Shown: positions 25,906-34,927, counted from the stretch's first letter. The stretch is DNA of 64,000 bases from Lachnospiraceae bacterium (GCA_031272985.1 JAISSU010000025.1:32785-96784); one strand, 5' to 3'. Numbers and translations: made by a program. Notes: generated by a model not told the origin, from the sequence alone.

Positions 25906-25956
25906 TTGAAATTCGCAATATCTTACTCAGTATACTACTTGTTGCGAAGATTTCAA
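25906..25956 (+). other. Extra hairpin in pflB leader upstream of ZTP aptamer
   Basis: TTGAAAT-CGCAA (25906-25918) pairs with TTGCG-ATTTCAA (25942-25956) with small bulges. The loop contains the palindrome AGTATACT. It would be the first structure made on the transcript and is not part of the known ZTP aptamer. Confidence 0.55.
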
Positions 25957-25970
25957 GGAAAAGATGAAAA

Positions 25971-26040
25971 GGTCTCATAACTGACGGAATTGTGGGTCAC
26001 CACAGGGGAATGAGATCAATAAAGGGTCGACCGTCTGGGC
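25971..26040 (+). promoter_or_regulatory. ZTP riboswitch (pfl motif)
   Basis: The pattern matches the ZTP/ZMP-sensing aptamer: P1 GTCTCAT (25972-25978) with ATGAGAT (26010-26016), the internal AACTGACGGAA segment, a hairpin TGTGG..CCACA with GGGGAA after it, a short linker, and the conserved 3' CCGTCTGGGC (26031-26040), which forms the pseudoknot. The class was first described as the pfl motif, often upstream of pfl and one-carbon genes, and responds to the alarmone of 10-formyl-THF shortage. The last four bases are shared with the terminator stem that follows, so ligand binding should prevent termination and turn pflB on. Confidence 0.92.
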
Positions 26041-26069
26041 AGTATCGTAACCGCGATATTGCCCTTTTT
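26037..26069 (+). terminator. Riboswitch expression-platform terminator
   Basis: GGGCAGTATCG (26037-26047) pairs with CGATATTGCCC (26054-26064, one G-T), followed by five T. It overlaps the riboswitch 3' element by GGGC, the arrangement expected for a transcriptional ON switch. Confidence 0.9.
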
Positions 26070-26087
26070 GGTCTATAAGCCGTTTAT

Positions 26088-26107
26088 CCGTGACCTAAAG
26101 GTCCGTG
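26088..26107. repeat. Solitary 20-bp repeat end in pflB leader
   Basis: CCGTGACCTAAAGGTCCGTG is identical to the left end of copy E (54181-54200) and nearly identical to the reverse strand at 44650-44669. It sits between the riboswitch terminator and the pflB ribosome site. Confidence 0.75.
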
Positions 26108-26131
26108 TAACACAACCGCAAAGGAGATAAC

Positions 26132-28363
26132 ATGTTCACACAATGGAAAAATTTTATACCCGGTAGCTGGCAAAAGCAGATTGACGTCCGCGATTTTATT
26201 CAAAAAAACTACACACCTTACGAAGGCGACGCATCGTTTTTACAGCCGCCCACAAAACGTACCGAAAAACTCCTGCATAAATTCGAAAATTTGCTGTCAT
26301 TAGAAAAGGAATTCGGCGGGGTATTGGACATTGACACCCATACAGTAACATCTTTATTGAATTATAAACCGGGATATCTTGATAAAGAATCGGAGATTAT
26401 TGTAGGACTTCAAACTGACAGACCTTTAAAGCGCGGAGTGAATCCTTTCGGGGGTTTACGGATGACTCGAGACGCCTGTAAAGCTTATGGTTATGAGCTC
26501 TCTGATAAAGTAGAAGATGAATTTAAATACAGAACTACGCATAATGACGGCGTTTTTCGCGTATACAGTGACGAGACAAAATTAGCTCGCCATGTAGGTC
26601 TGATTACCGGACTTCCTGATGCCTATGGACGCGGGAGAATTATCGGTGATTATAGAAGAGTCGCGCTGTATGGAATAGATTTTCTGATTGCCGAAAAGAA
26701 AAAGGACAAAGCCGAGATAAGCAAGATGGACATGAATGTCGATACTATCAGGCAATCCGAAGAATTATATCAGCAGATTAATTTCCTCGGGATGCTAAAA
26801 GATATGGCAGCAATGTATGGTTTTGACATTTCCGTGCCGGCAGAAAATTCTAAAGAAGCGGTACAATGGCTTTATTTCGGGTACCTCGGAGCTATTAAAG
26901 AGCAAAACGGAGCGGCTATGAGCCTCGGGCGCACCTCAACTTTTTTGGACATTTATTTTGAGAGAGATTTGAAAGCCGGTTTAATAACCGAAAATGAAAT
27001 CCAGGAAATCATGGATGATTTCGTCTTAAAATTGCGGATGGCAAGGCACTTGCGTACACCAGATTACAATGAGCTTTTTGGTGGAGATCCCATGTGGATT
27101 ACTGAATCCTTGGGGGGAATGGGGGAAGATGGACGTACGTTGGTGACTAAAAATACATTTAGGATGCTGCATACTTTGTATAATCTAAAACCATCGGCGG
27201 AGCCGAATCTGACTGTGCTTTGGTCAAAGAATCTGCCTGAGAACTTTAAGGATTATTGCTCAAAGGTATCATGCGATACGGATTCTATTCAATACGAGAA
27301 TGATGATATGATGCGCGAGAAATTCGGTGATGATTACGGGATAGCATGTTGCGTTTCCGCGATGAGAATAGGAAAAGATATGCAGTTTTTCGGAGCGCGG
27401 GCTAATCTCGCAAAGCTTTTGTTGCTCGCTTTAAACGGGGGAAAGGACGAACGTTACGCAAAACAAGTCGGGCCTGAGAAACCTGTTTACGACGGTGAGG
27501 TACTCGAGTATGATAAGGTGGTGGAGAGGCTGGATTTCTACCGTCCTTGGCTCGTCAGAATGTATGCAAATACAATGAATGTTATTCATTATATGCATGA
27601 TAAATATGCCTATGAAAAGACTCAAATGGCTCTTCATGATACCGATGTGCGAAGATTTATGGCATTTGGCATTGCAGGCATGAGCGTAGTGGCGGATTCA
27701 CTATCCGCAATAAAATATGCAAAAGTGAAATGCGTCCGCGATCCTGAAAGCGGTCTGATTACGGATTATACAATCGAAGGCGAATACCCCGCATTCGGAA
27801 ATGACGATGACAGGGTGGACGCTATCGCACAGGAACAGGTGGAATTATTTTACGATGAATTAAAAAAGCAAAAGTTGTACAGAGACGCGATTCCCACGCT
27901 CTCGATTCTTACTATTACTTCAAATGTAGTTTACGGAAAAAAGACAGGGGCGACGCCGGATGGCCGCAAAGCGGGTGAAGCCTTTGCACCGGGGGCTAAT
28001 CCTATGCACGGAAGAGAGAAAAACGGAGCACTGGCTTCTCTTAATTCAGTTGCAAAGATTTCATATGATTGCTGCAGGGACGGAATTTCCAATACATTTT
28101 CTATTGTGCCGGAGGCACTCGGACGCACCGAAAAGGAGAGATTTGAGAATCTGACCGCTATATTGGACGGATATTTCCGCCAAATGGCGCATCACTTAAA
28201 TGTGAATGTGCTGAATCGCGAAACTTTAAAGGATGCTTATGAAAACCCGGATAATTATTCAAATCTGACAATAAGGGTATCGGGATATGCTGTGAATTTT
28301 AATAAACTGACACGCGAGCAGCAGCGCGAAGTGATTGCCCGGACATTCCACGAGGGGATATAA
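26132..28363 (+). CDS. pflB: Formate C-acetyltransferase (pyruvate formate-lyase)
   Basis: Glycyl-radical enzyme turning pyruvate and CoA into acetyl-CoA and formate in anaerobic fermentation; formate can feed 10-formyl-THF synthesis. 743 residues, full length. The catalytic pair Cys406-Cys407 is in [10 protein letters not shown], and the radical-bearing Gly718 in [10 protein letters not shown] near the C-terminus. AAAGGAG precedes the ATG. The ZTP riboswitch upstream links its expression to shortage of one-carbon units. The activating enzyme follows at 28490. The Cys-Cys pair and the VSGYAV signature make this true PFL rather than a diol dehydratase-type glycyl-radical enzyme. Confidence 0.97.
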   Translation: MFTQWKNFIPGSWQKQIDVRDFIQKNYTPYEGDASFLQPPTKRTEKLLHKFENLLSLEKEFGGVLDIDTHTVTSLLNYKPGYLDKESEIIVGLQTDRPLKRGVNPFGGLRMTRDACKAYGYELSDKVEDEFKYRTTHNDGVFRVYSDETKLARHVGLITGLPDAYGRGRIIGDYRRVALYGIDFLIAEKKKDKAEISKMDMNVDTIRQSEELYQQINFLGMLKDMAAMYGFDISVPAENSKEAVQWLYFGYLGAIKEQNGAAMSLGRTSTFLDIYFERDLKAGLITENEIQEIMDDFVLKLRMARHLRTPDYNELFGGDPMWITESLGGMGEDGRTLVTKNTFRMLHTLYNLKPSAEPNLTVLWSKNLPENFKDYCSKVSCDTDSIQYENDDMMREKFGDDYGIACCVSAMRIGKDMQFFGARANLAKLLLLALNGGKDERYAKQVGPEKPVYDGEVLEYDKVVERLDFYRPWLVRMYANTMNVIHYMHDKYAYEKTQMALHDTDVRRFMAFGIAGMSVVADSLSAIKYAKVKCVRDPESGLITDYTIEGEYPAFGNDDDRVDAIAQEQVELFYDELKKQKLYRDAIPTLSILTITSNVVYGKKTGATPDGRKAGEAFAPGANPMHGREKNGALASLNSVAKISYDCCRDGISNTFSIVPEALGRTEKERFENLTAILDGYFRQMAHHLNVNVLNRETLKDAYENPDNYSNLTIRVSGYAVNFNKLTREQQREVIARTFHEGI

Positions 28364-28374
28364 TAACCTCGAGG

Positions 28375-28456
28375 CACACGATTCAAGCTGATGAACAATG
28401 TCTACGCATGCCCGGCATGCATCGCTTAGAAGCTTTGCCTTAAGCGCGGGCACACG
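28375..28456. repeat. Interspersed palindromic repeat, degenerate 87-bp type (copy C)
   Basis: The right half matches copies A and B (GCATGCCCGGCATGC at 28406-28420, AGAAGCTTTGCC, GCGCGGGCACACG ending at 28456). The left half has diverged and lacks the CCTTGAAGG core, though a CACACG stands at 28375. It lies between pflB and pflA. Confidence 0.7.
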
Positions 28457-28489
28457 ATTAATTGTTCTACTATCACTGGGGTATTAGAT

Positions 28490-29224
28490 ATGGGTATTAA
28501 AGGTCAAATTCACTCGTTTCAGACTCTGGGTACCGTCGACGGACCCGGCGTTCGTTTCGTTGTTTTCATGCAGGGATGTCCGTGGCGATGTGTTTATTGC
28601 CATAACCCTGACACATGGGATTTTATAGCAGGCGCGGAGTTTTCTGTGTCTGAAGTCGTCGAGAAAATAAATAAATACCGCAATTATATCAGCGGGGTAA
28701 CGCTCTCCGGCGGGGAACCGCTGTGCCAGCCGGAGTTTGCGTACGAATTATTAAAAGAACTTAAAGAAGCCGGCTATCATACCGCGCTGGACACATCAGG
28801 GTGCGCTTCATTAAACTTTAGATTGCCTGAAAATGCTAATGGAATACTTTCAGTTACCGACCTGGTCCTGTTGGATATAAAATTTCTTACAAATAAAGAC
28901 TACCGAGACAAATCCGGTGCTGATTTTGATTCAGTAAGAACCTTTCTGGATTTGACTGCGCAAACAAATACGAAAGTTTGGATTCGCAATGTGATTGTGC
29001 CTGGTATGAATGACAGCGAAGACGACGTAAGAAAACTCGCGCAGTTTCTGTCCCTATACACCAATATAGAAAAAACGGAACTACTACCGTTTAAGAAGCT
29101 CTGTTTGGAAAAATATCAAAAATTGGGCATAAGATTTCCGCTTTCAGACACGCCGCAGGCGGATGTAAAACAGGTTGAAGAATTACAAAATCAGATTAAT
29201 GGGCAACGATTAGTTGCAATATGA
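28490..29224 (+). CDS. pflA: Pyruvate formate-lyase activating enzyme
   Basis: Radical SAM enzyme that makes the glycyl radical on PflB. 244 residues; the cluster motif CxxxCxxC is Cys30, Cys34, Cys37 (GCPWRCVYCHNPDTW), followed by SGGEPLCQPEF and the LLDIKF block. The size and motif order match PflA, without the extra ferredoxin insert of other glycyl-radical activases. It has only a weak ribosome site (CTGGGG) and follows pflB after 126 bases that hold repeat copy C, so it is probably cotranscribed with, but at a lower level than, pflB. Confidence 0.96.
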   Translation: MGIKGQIHSFQTLGTVDGPGVRFVVFMQGCPWRCVYCHNPDTWDFIAGAEFSVSEVVEKINKYRNYISGVTLSGGEPLCQPEFAYELLKELKEAGYHTALDTSGCASLNFRLPENANGILSVTDLVLLDIKFLTNKDYRDKSGADFDSVRTFLDLTAQTNTKVWIRNVIVPGMNDSEDDVRKLAQFLSLYTNIEKTELLPFKKLCLEKYQKLGIRFPLSDTPQADVKQVEELQNQINGQRLVAI

Positions 29225-29267
29225 TAATGCGTTATATTTCCTTAATTAATAAATATCAGCGGAGTGG

Positions 29268-29795
29268 TCATTCGTCCTCAGGTTCGCTGATGGCTTCGAT
29301 CTGCCTGCAGATAAATGTAAGAACGTCCTCGCGTTTAATATCGAGAACATAAGCGAATTCTTCGTAGAGGATTTTCTCGGCATCCTTTAGAAAACGCTCG
29401 TCGGAGGCGTGTAATTTCTTTCCTTTCCCCAGTGATTTTAGGTTCTCACTACGCAAAAACAAGGTTTTAATCATTCTAACGAGAGCAATACGGTCAGAAC
29501 CGGCTAATATTTCTTTATACAAATCACGTCTTTTATTATCATCAGATTCCCAAATCGTATCCTCGAAAGGCATCTGCCGGATCAGATTAAGAATCTCATC
29601 TTCGGAAAGAATGCGGCGAATTTTACTCTGGAGATTATCACTGTCAACACGAACATAAATAGTCGAAGAAGCCTGATACGCGGGTTTCAGGACATAATAT
29701 GAGTGCGTTTCCGTACCCACGGTCATATCCTGAATGCCGGCAACTCTACAAACGCCGGAATTGCCATATATAAGCTCTTCACCAATTGCCAACAT
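29268..29795 (-). CDS. CarD-family transcription regulator
   Basis: A 175-residue protein with an N-terminal CarD/TRCF RNA-polymerase-interacting domain (AIGEELIYGNSGVCRVAGI, about 1-60) and a helical C-terminal half that binds DNA at the promoter in CarD/CdnL proteins. An in-frame TTG 15 bases upstream overlaps the ribosome site GGAGG; the ATG at 29795, 8 bases after GGAGG, is the better start. CarD proteins bind the polymerase beta subunit and tune open-complex formation, often of rRNA and growth genes. It is convergent with pflA and divergent from the SEDS gene. Many Clostridia carry several small CarD proteins, so the exact role is not known. Confidence 0.88.
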   Translation of the reverse strand: MLAIGEELIYGNSGVCRVAGIQDMTVGTETHSYYVLKPAYQASSTIYVRVDSDNLQSKIRRILSEDEILNLIRQMPFEDTIWESDDNKRRDLYKEILAGSDRIALVRMIKTLFLRSENLKSLGKGKKLHASDERFLKDAEKILYEEFAYVLDIKREDVLTFICRQIEAISEPEDE

Positions 29796-29970
29796 TAATG
29801 AAACCTCCAAAAAGAATTAAAAAAAGCGAACCACTCGTTCAGCAATAATATTTTAGCACTTTTGGAAGAAAACTTCGAATGGTAATATTGCACAAAACTT
29901 GATTTCTCTTTCTTTCCGGCACTATATGTGGTATTATCATTTCGGAGATAACTCAAGGGGGACCCTACCT

Positions 29971-31200
29971 ATGGGGAAAAGACTTACTTTTAGAAGACTG
30001 TTTCGCAATATGGACCAGAATTTAGTCGTTATTCTGGTTGTTTTGATTTGTTTTGGACTGGTTATGCTTTATTCGGTCAGCTCGTACATGGCACTGGTTA
30101 CCAAGGGCGACAGTATGTATTATTTTAAGCGTCAGGGCGTCTTTTGCGTTTTAGGATTTGTTACGATGTTTTTCTTTGCGAGGTTCTTTGATTATAAAAA
30201 ATATGCGAGATTATACATTGTTTTATGCCTGATCACTTTTGCCTCGCTCGCGGCCGTTCCTTTTGTTGGTGTTACCGTGAATGGAGCGAAGCGCTGGCTG
30301 CCGACGGGTATTTCGGATATTAATTGGCAGCCTGCAGAACTTGCGAAAATAGCGATTATCGTAGCAGTTCCGGCGTTTATTTGCGAATTATACCGCACAC
30401 GCTATAAATTAAAAGAGCTTTGGAAGCCGATTGTGCTTACGGTTTTCATGTTCCTCTGTGTATATAAATTAACCGATAATTTAAGCTCCGGAATTATCGT
30501 ATTAGCCATTGGGGCGGTTATTATTTTTATAGTCAATAAACCGACTATCCCTTATTTGATTTTAGTATTGGTTGGGTTAAGTGGTCTGTATTTTGCAAAG
30601 CCATTGATTGAAAAATACCTCGTTAGCAGCGATGGGAGTTTCCGTGTAGGGAGGCTTGTAATCTGGGCAAATCCCGAGAAATACGCGGCTTCGGGCGGAT
30701 ATCAAATAATGCAGGCTCTCTATGCGATAGGCTCGGGGGGTCTATTTGGAAAAGGACTGGGAAACAGCGCACAAAAAATGGGTTTCATTCCGGAAGCTCA
30801 GAACGATATGATTCTTTCGATAATTTGTGAGGAACTCGGCATAGTCGGACTCATACTTGTATTGCTTCTGTTTACAATGCTATTATTCAGACTTCGCGCT
30901 ATTGCGCAGAATGCGCCGGATTTATATAGCGCGCTTGTTGTGTCGGGGATTTTCGCTCATATTTCATTGCAGGTTCTTTTGAATGTAGCGGTGGTGATTA
31001 ACCTCGTTCCGACGACAGGCATCACATTGCCGTTTATCAGCTACGGAGGCACGTCGATGTTATTCACAATGTGTGAAATGGGTCTTGCTTTGGGTATTTC
31101 CGCACGTTCGGAGGTTAGGACAAATGATAAAGTAAAGACTTCCCGAACAGAGAATTCGCAAAGAGAGATGTTCAGAGTTGAGGAAGGCGGTCGCATTTGA
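29971..31200 (+). CDS. FtsW/RodA/SpoVE (SEDS) peptidoglycan polymerase
   Basis: Membrane glycosyltransferase that polymerises lipid II with a partner class B PBP. About 409 residues and 10 membrane helices. Family landmarks: MLYSVSSYMA and YYFKRQ near the N-terminus (FtsW-like rather than RodA), NGAKRWL, QPAELAKIA, GGLFGKGLGNSAQKMGFIP and EELGIVG, and TGITLPFISYGGTS near the end. The frame is open from 29899, but the ATG at 29971 follows AAGGGGGA and a -10-like TATATG lies near 29922, so the shorter form is preferred. Without neighbouring division or sporulation genes it cannot be assigned firmly to FtsW or SpoVE. Confidence 0.92.
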   Translation: MGKRLTFRRLFRNMDQNLVVILVVLICFGLVMLYSVSSYMALVTKGDSMYYFKRQGVFCVLGFVTMFFFARFFDYKKYARLYIVLCLITFASLAAVPFVGVTVNGAKRWLPTGISDINWQPAELAKIAIIVAVPAFICELYRTRYKLKELWKPIVLTVFMFLCVYKLTDNLSSGIIVLAIGAVIIFIVNKPTIPYLILVLVGLSGLYFAKPLIEKYLVSSDGSFRVGRLVIWANPEKYAASGGYQIMQALYAIGSGGLFGKGLGNSAQKMGFIPEAQNDMILSIICEELGIVGLILVLLLFTMLLFRLRAIAQNAPDLYSALVVSGIFAHISLQVLLNVAVVINLVPTTGITLPFISYGGTSMLFTMCEMGLALGISARSEVRTNDKVKTSRTENSQREMFRVEEGGRI

Positions 31201-31220
31201 CTGTAGTTAGTGAATAAACG

Positions 31221-31241
31221 GTGAAATAATAGTGAAATAAT
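31221..31241. repeat. Two direct copies of GTGAAATAAT
   Basis: GTGAAATAAT at 31221-31230 and 31232-31241, an 11-base period, about one helical turn. It lies just upstream of the lipoprotein promoter and could be a regulator site. Confidence 0.35.
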
Positions 31242-31252
31242 GATAAATAAAC

Positions 31253-31281
31253 TTGCCACTGAAATTTATTTCTGATACAAT
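31253..31281 (+). promoter_or_regulatory. Promoter of small lipoprotein gene
   Basis: TTGCCA (31253-31258), 17 bases, TACAAT (31276-31281). Confidence 0.7.
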
Positions 31282-31371
31282 ACGCTTGGTGTTTAGAAAG
31301 CATTTATTAATATTAATTTAAATATGAAGAATTAGGGAAATAAGAATTAGCATCCTAAGAGGAGGAGTACA

Positions 31372-31683
31372 ATGAAGAACAGAAAAGTAATTGTAGTATT
31401 GGCGTTATCTCTCGTATTAGCAGTTGTGGCATTTAGCGGTTGCATTAAAAAGACAGGTAATGAAACCGAATCCGGCACAGAAGGGACGGCGACAGAAGAA
31501 GTGGCAGAACCAATTGTATTAGAAACATCAGCGACAGTACATGTTGAGATTGATGAAGACGCCGAGAATGCAGCGGCAGCCGAAGGCACCGACGACACTA
31601 CGGCTCCGGAAGTAGAGGCCGAAGGAGAGCAGCCTGCTGAAGGTACTGAGCAGGCCACTGAGGGTGAGACTCCGGCGGAATAA
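31372..31683 (+). CDS. Small acidic lipoprotein of unknown function
   Basis: 103 residues: signal peptide with lipobox ending at Cys24 (AFSGC), then a low-complexity region dominated by Glu, Thr and Ala, with no folded domain. Such tails are common on membrane-anchored proteins as spacers, but here nothing follows. It has its own promoter, AGGAGG ribosome site and terminator, so it is a real monocistronic gene. It may be a surface-exposed or truncated lipoprotein. The function is not recognised. Confidence 0.8.
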   Translation: MKNRKVIVVLALSLVLAVVAFSGCIKKTGNETESGTEGTATEEVAEPIVLETSATVHVEIDEDAENAAAAEGTDDTTAPEVEAEGEQPAEGTEQATEGETPAE

Positions 31684-31707
31684 TTTACATATCATGCTAT
31701 CCATAAG

Positions 31708-31741
31708 CAGGAGACCTGTTTAAAATGAGTCTCCTGTTTTT
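31708..31741 (+). terminator. Rho-independent terminator after lipoprotein
   Basis: CAGGAGAC (31708-31715) pairs with GTCTCCTG (31729-31736), then five T. Confidence 0.9.
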
Positions 31742-31761
31742 GTGTAGTACATGGAGGAAAC

Positions 31762-32547
31762 ATGGCACTTCCCATTAAGTTAGAAGTATTCGAAGGTCCG
31801 CTTGATCTTTTACTTCATTTGATTGACAAAAACAAAATCGACATATATGATATTCCCATTGTGGAAATTACAAATCAATATATGGACTACATTCACGCTA
31901 TGCAGGAAGCTGATTTAAATCTCATGAGTGAATTTCTCGTTATGGCGGCTACCCTTTTGGAAATTAAATGTAAAATGCTTCTTCCGGTAGAGAATGATGA
32001 GGGTGAAGAACAGGAGGATCCGAGAGCTTCTCTTGTTGAACAGCTTCTCGAATATAAAATGTATAAGAATTTGGCTTTCGAATTGCGTGATTTGGAGACT
32101 GAGGGCGCGCTTTTCTATTATAAAGAGAAGACACTGCCCGGAGAAGTCGCAGATTATGTGCCTCCGATTGATTTGGACGCTTTGTTATCCGGATTAACTC
32201 TTCGTAAATTATCAGCGGTTTTTGAAGAAGTAATGCGCAGGGGGATAGAGAAAATTGACCCTGTCCGCAGTAAGTTCGGACAGATTGAACGCGATGAGGT
32301 CACGATTGAGGATAAATTGGAATATATCATTGCTTATGCGAAGAATCATCCGTCTTTTGGTTTCCGCGCATTACTGACAAAGCAGAAATCCCGTGCACAT
32401 GTGGTGGTTACGTTTCTTGCGATTCTGGAACTCGTAAAAGAAGGTGCGCTTTCTATAGAGCAGGATAAACCATTTAATGATATAATACTTAAGGCTGTTA
32501 ATACTGACGTTGATATTTCAAATATCGCGGAGACGTCAATTGGCTAA
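31762..32547 (+). CDS. scpA: Segregation and condensation protein A (kleisin)
   Basis: The kleisin subunit that bridges the SMC dimer in chromosome condensation. 261 residues; the N-terminal block LEVFEGPLDLLLHLIDKNKI (quoted in part: FEGPLDLLLHLI) is the classic ScpA start, followed by MSEFLVMAATLLEIKCKMLLP and a C-terminal winged helix. GGAGG precedes the ATG. scpB follows after 33 bases, the normal order. smc itself is not in the window. Confidence 0.96.
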   Translation: MALPIKLEVFEGPLDLLLHLIDKNKIDIYDIPIVEITNQYMDYIHAMQEADLNLMSEFLVMAATLLEIKCKMLLPVENDEGEEQEDPRASLVEQLLEYKMYKNLAFELRDLETEGALFYYKEKTLPGEVADYVPPIDLDALLSGLTLRKLSAVFEEVMRRGIEKIDPVRSKFGQIERDEVTIEDKLEYIIAYAKNHPSFGFRALLTKQKSRAHVVVTFLAILELVKEGALSIEQDKPFNDIILKAVNTDVDISNIAETSIG

Positions 32548-32580
32548 ATAGCGTAAATACTCTATTTTGGAGGAATTTGA

Positions 32581-33174
32581 TTGGAAATTCGGACATTGGA
32601 AGGGATCATAGAGGCAATACTTTTTGCTATGGGGGATTCCGTTGAACTTAAAAAAATTGCGGGAGCGATTGAACAGGACGAGGATACCACTCGCAGACTT
32701 ATCCATAAGATGATGCAAAAATATGATGAGACTGACAGGGGCATTCATATTCTCGAGCTCGAGGATTCCTTTCAGATGTGCACAAAGGCTGATATGTACG
32801 AATACCTCATTAAAATCGCGAAACAACCGAAAGAATACGTACTTACCGAGGTCATTTTGGAGACACTTTCAATAATTGCCTATCGCCAACCCATCACTAA
32901 ACTCGAAGTCGAAAAAATCCGCGGAGTTAATTCCGACCATCCTGTCAATAAATTAGTCGAATATGGTCTGGTAGGAGAGCGCGGCAGATTAAAAGCACCC
33001 GGAAGGCCTATCCTTTTTGGCACCACGGAAGAATTTTTGCGCAGATTTGGTCTGCAATCCATTGACGAACTCCCATCACTTAAACCCGAAGACTTAGCCG
33101 ATATGCAGGCTCAGGCGGAGGAGGAATTACAGGTTCGTCTGACAGATTTAGAAGTCGTCACTGTTGAGACTTAA
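32581..33174 (+). CDS. scpB: Segregation and condensation protein B
   Basis: Binds ScpA and completes the SMC-ScpAB condensin. 197 residues with two winged-helix domains: LEGIIEAILFAMGD, then YVLTEVILETLSIIAYRQPI (quoted in part), LEVEKIRGVNSDHPVNKL and FGTTEEFLRRFGL. It starts with TTG at 32581, 7 bases after GGAGG; no ATG is available nearby. It follows scpA in the same operon. Confidence 0.95.
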   Translation: MEIRTLEGIIEAILFAMGDSVELKKIAGAIEQDEDTTRRLIHKMMQKYDETDRGIHILELEDSFQMCTKADMYEYLIKIAKQPKEYVLTEVILETLSIIAYRQPITKLEVEKIRGVNSDHPVNKLVEYGLVGERGRLKAPGRPILFGTTEEFLRRFGLQSIDELPSLKPEDLADMQAQAEEELQVRLTDLEVVTVET

Positions 33175-33230
33175 TCTATTAAAATATTCTATTGATATTT
33201 TTTCTAAATCATTCTATTGGTGTAAATGAA

Positions 33231-33260
33231 TATCAATAAGTATCAATAATTATCAATAAA
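33231..33260. repeat. Three tandem 10-bp repeats TATCAATAAn
   Basis: TATCAATAA occurs at 33231, 33241 and 33251 with a perfect 10-base period, each followed by a different base. An inverted CTATTGATA lies at 33189-33197. Repeats on one face of the helix directly before a ribosome site suggest cooperative protein binding, or a phase-variable spacer. The following gene starts at 33278. Confidence 0.6.
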
Positions 33261-33277
33261 TCATATCAGGAGGTATT

Positions 33278-33730
33278 ATGTTTTCCCTAATTATTCGTCA
33301 GGGTTTTCTGTTGCTCTGGCAGATTCTTGTTCTCATTTGTGCTTCGTCGGATTTACTGAAATATCGAATGTCAAATCGTATAATTTGCCAAATTGCATTT
33401 GTAGGTATCGCACAAAATATCTTGTTTAGAAATGGTAATATTCACGAGGTTTGGCTTGGCTTATTACCCTCAATCCCCTTTTTCGTAATTACTTTTCTGC
33501 GCCCCAAAAAACTCGGTGGAGCAGATGCTAAATTCGTTGCCGCAGCCGGCGTTTTTCTGGGTTTTGAAATAACTTTGTGGGCAGTATTTGCCGCTTTGGT
33601 ATGCGCTTTGTTAATTAGACCAAAAGGCAGAGAACCGACACATAATATTGAAATCATCCCATTGGGGTGGTTTCTGGGTTTTGGGTTTTTTATTTTGTCT
33701 GCTATGAAAATTTTTCTTGACAACAATTAA
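33278..33730 (+). CDS. A24-type prepilin peptidase, single domain
   Basis: A 150-residue membrane aspartic protease. The two catalytic Asp residues are Asp25 (CASSDLLKYRMSN) and Asp83 in the GGADAKF motif (family GxGD-like). About four hydrophobic segments. It lacks the N-terminal methyltransferase domain of PilD, like the small archaeal-type and Tad-type (CpaA) enzymes. CpaA-like enzymes mature type IV/Tad pilins, but no such genes are in this window, so its substrates lie elsewhere. AGGAGG precedes the ATG. It sits alone between scpB and recA. The recA promoter begins inside its last codons. Confidence 0.85.
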   Translation: MFSLIIRQGFLLLWQILVLICASSDLLKYRMSNRIICQIAFVGIAQNILFRNGNIHEVWLGLLPSIPFFVITFLRPKKLGGADAKFVAAAGVFLGFEITLWAVFAALVCALLIRPKGREPTHNIEIIPLGWFLGFGFFILSAMKIFLDNN

Positions 33731-33743
33731 CAAATATTATAAT
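33717..33743 (+). promoter_or_regulatory. Promoter of recA
   Basis: TTGACA (33717-33722), a short 15-base spacer, TATAAT (33738-33743). The -35 overlaps the 3' end of the prepilin peptidase gene. The LexA box lies just downstream. Confidence 0.65.
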
Positions 33744-33755
33744 ATACTTTTTGAA

Positions 33756-33769
33756 CGAACATTAGTTCG
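33756..33769 (+). promoter_or_regulatory. LexA (SOS) box
   Basis: CGAACATTAGTTCG: half-sites CGAAC and GTTCG around four bases, the Gram-positive LexA/DinR pattern (GAAC-N4-GTTC). It lies 12 bases after the recA -10, where a bound repressor blocks the polymerase. Confidence 0.88.
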
Positions 33770-33784
33770 CATATGGAGGAAGCT

Positions 33785-34900
33785 ATGATAAGTGAAGATA
33801 AAAGAAAGGCATTGGATGCCGCTATTACAAAATTAGAGAGAGATTTCGGAAAAGGTGCGGTCATGAAGCTCGGCGATCCGGCCGCACAGGTATCGGTTGA
33901 GACAGTGCCTACAGGCTCTATCAGCCTTGATTTGGCGCTCGGGCTCGGAGGCATACCAAAAGGCCGCGTGGTTGAGATTTACGGCCCTGAGAGCAGTGGA
34001 AAGACTACGGTGGCGTTGCATATGATAGCCGAGGTTCAAAAACGCGGCGGCATTGCCGGGTTTATAGATGCGGAACACGCATTAGACCCCACTTATGCTA
34101 AAAATATCGGAGTGGATATTGATGATTTATATATTTCCCAGCCTGACAGCGGAGATCAGGCGCTTGAGATTGCAGAGACCATGGTGCGTTCCGGTGCCAT
34201 TGATATCATAGTCATTGACTCTGTGGCGGCACTTGTTCCCCGTCAGGAGATTGAGGGTGATATGGGAGATGCTCATGTCGGTTTGCAGGCGCGCCTCATG
34301 TCGCAGGCACTCAGGAAATTGACCCCCGTCATCAGTAAATCGAATTGCGTGGTTATCTTTATTAATCAGCTTCGTGAAAAGGTCGGGATTATGTTTGGAA
34401 ATCCCGAGACGACCACTGGCGGCAGAGCGCTTAAATTCTACGCTTCGGTTCGTCTGGATGTTCGCCGCATAGAAACATTAAAGCAGGGCGGCGAGATGGT
34501 TGGAAACAGGACCAGAATAAAGGTCGTAAAGAATAAAATCGCTCCTCCCTTTAAAGAGGCGGAATTTGATATCATGTTCGGAAAAGGAATATCTCGCGAG
34601 GGCGATATCCTGGATTTGGCGGTGAATATCGACCTCATTAATAAGAGCGGGTCTTGGTTTGCCTACGGCAATGATAAAATCGGGCAGGGCAGGGAGAATG
34701 CAAAGCAATACCTTGAAGAGCATCCTGAGTTTATGGACGAATTAGAGAGGAAAATCAGGGACTATTACTCTTTGGAAGGAAATATCGACGACTCACCTGA
34801 ATCAGCTGAGGTGAGTGCGAATAAAGATAAAGATAAAGATAAAGATACGGATTCGGAGAAGCCTGCAAAATCCTCAAAGGCATCAAAAACAAAAGAATAA
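33785..34900 (+). CDS. recA: Recombinase A
   Basis: Strand-exchange ATPase for recombination and SOS induction. 371 residues with Walker A GPESSGKT (67-74), Walker [13 protein letters not shown], and [21 protein letters not shown] (quoted in part: [16 protein letters not shown]). An ATG at 33773 lies in the ribosome site GGAGG; the next ATG at 33785 gives the normal N-terminus and is chosen. The C-terminal tail is acidic and contains a hexanucleotide run (ATAAAG four times, 34821-34844) coding Lys-Asp repeats. Regulated by the LexA box upstream; recX follows 27 bases later. Confidence 0.98.
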   Translation: MISEDKRKALDAAITKLERDFGKGAVMKLGDPAAQVSVETVPTGSISLDLALGLGGIPKGRVVEIYGPESSGKTTVALHMIAEVQKRGGIAGFIDAEHALDPTYAKNIGVDIDDLYISQPDSGDQALEIAETMVRSGAIDIIVIDSVAALVPRQEIEGDMGDAHVGLQARLMSQALRKLTPVISKSNCVVIFINQLREKVGIMFGNPETTTGGRALKFYASVRLDVRRIETLKQGGEMVGNRTRIKVVKNKIAPPFKEAEFDIMFGKGISREGDILDLAVNIDLINKSGSWFAYGNDKIGQGRENAKQYLEEHPEFMDELERKIRDYYSLEGNIDDSPESAEVSANKDKDKDKDTDSEKPAKSSKASKTKE

Positions 34901-34927
34901 TAAAGGAAAGATGATTTACCAATAATT

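Noticed and set aside
33231..33260. CRISPR array
   Set aside because: The units are 10 bases and directly adjacent, without spacers; no cas genes are in the window.
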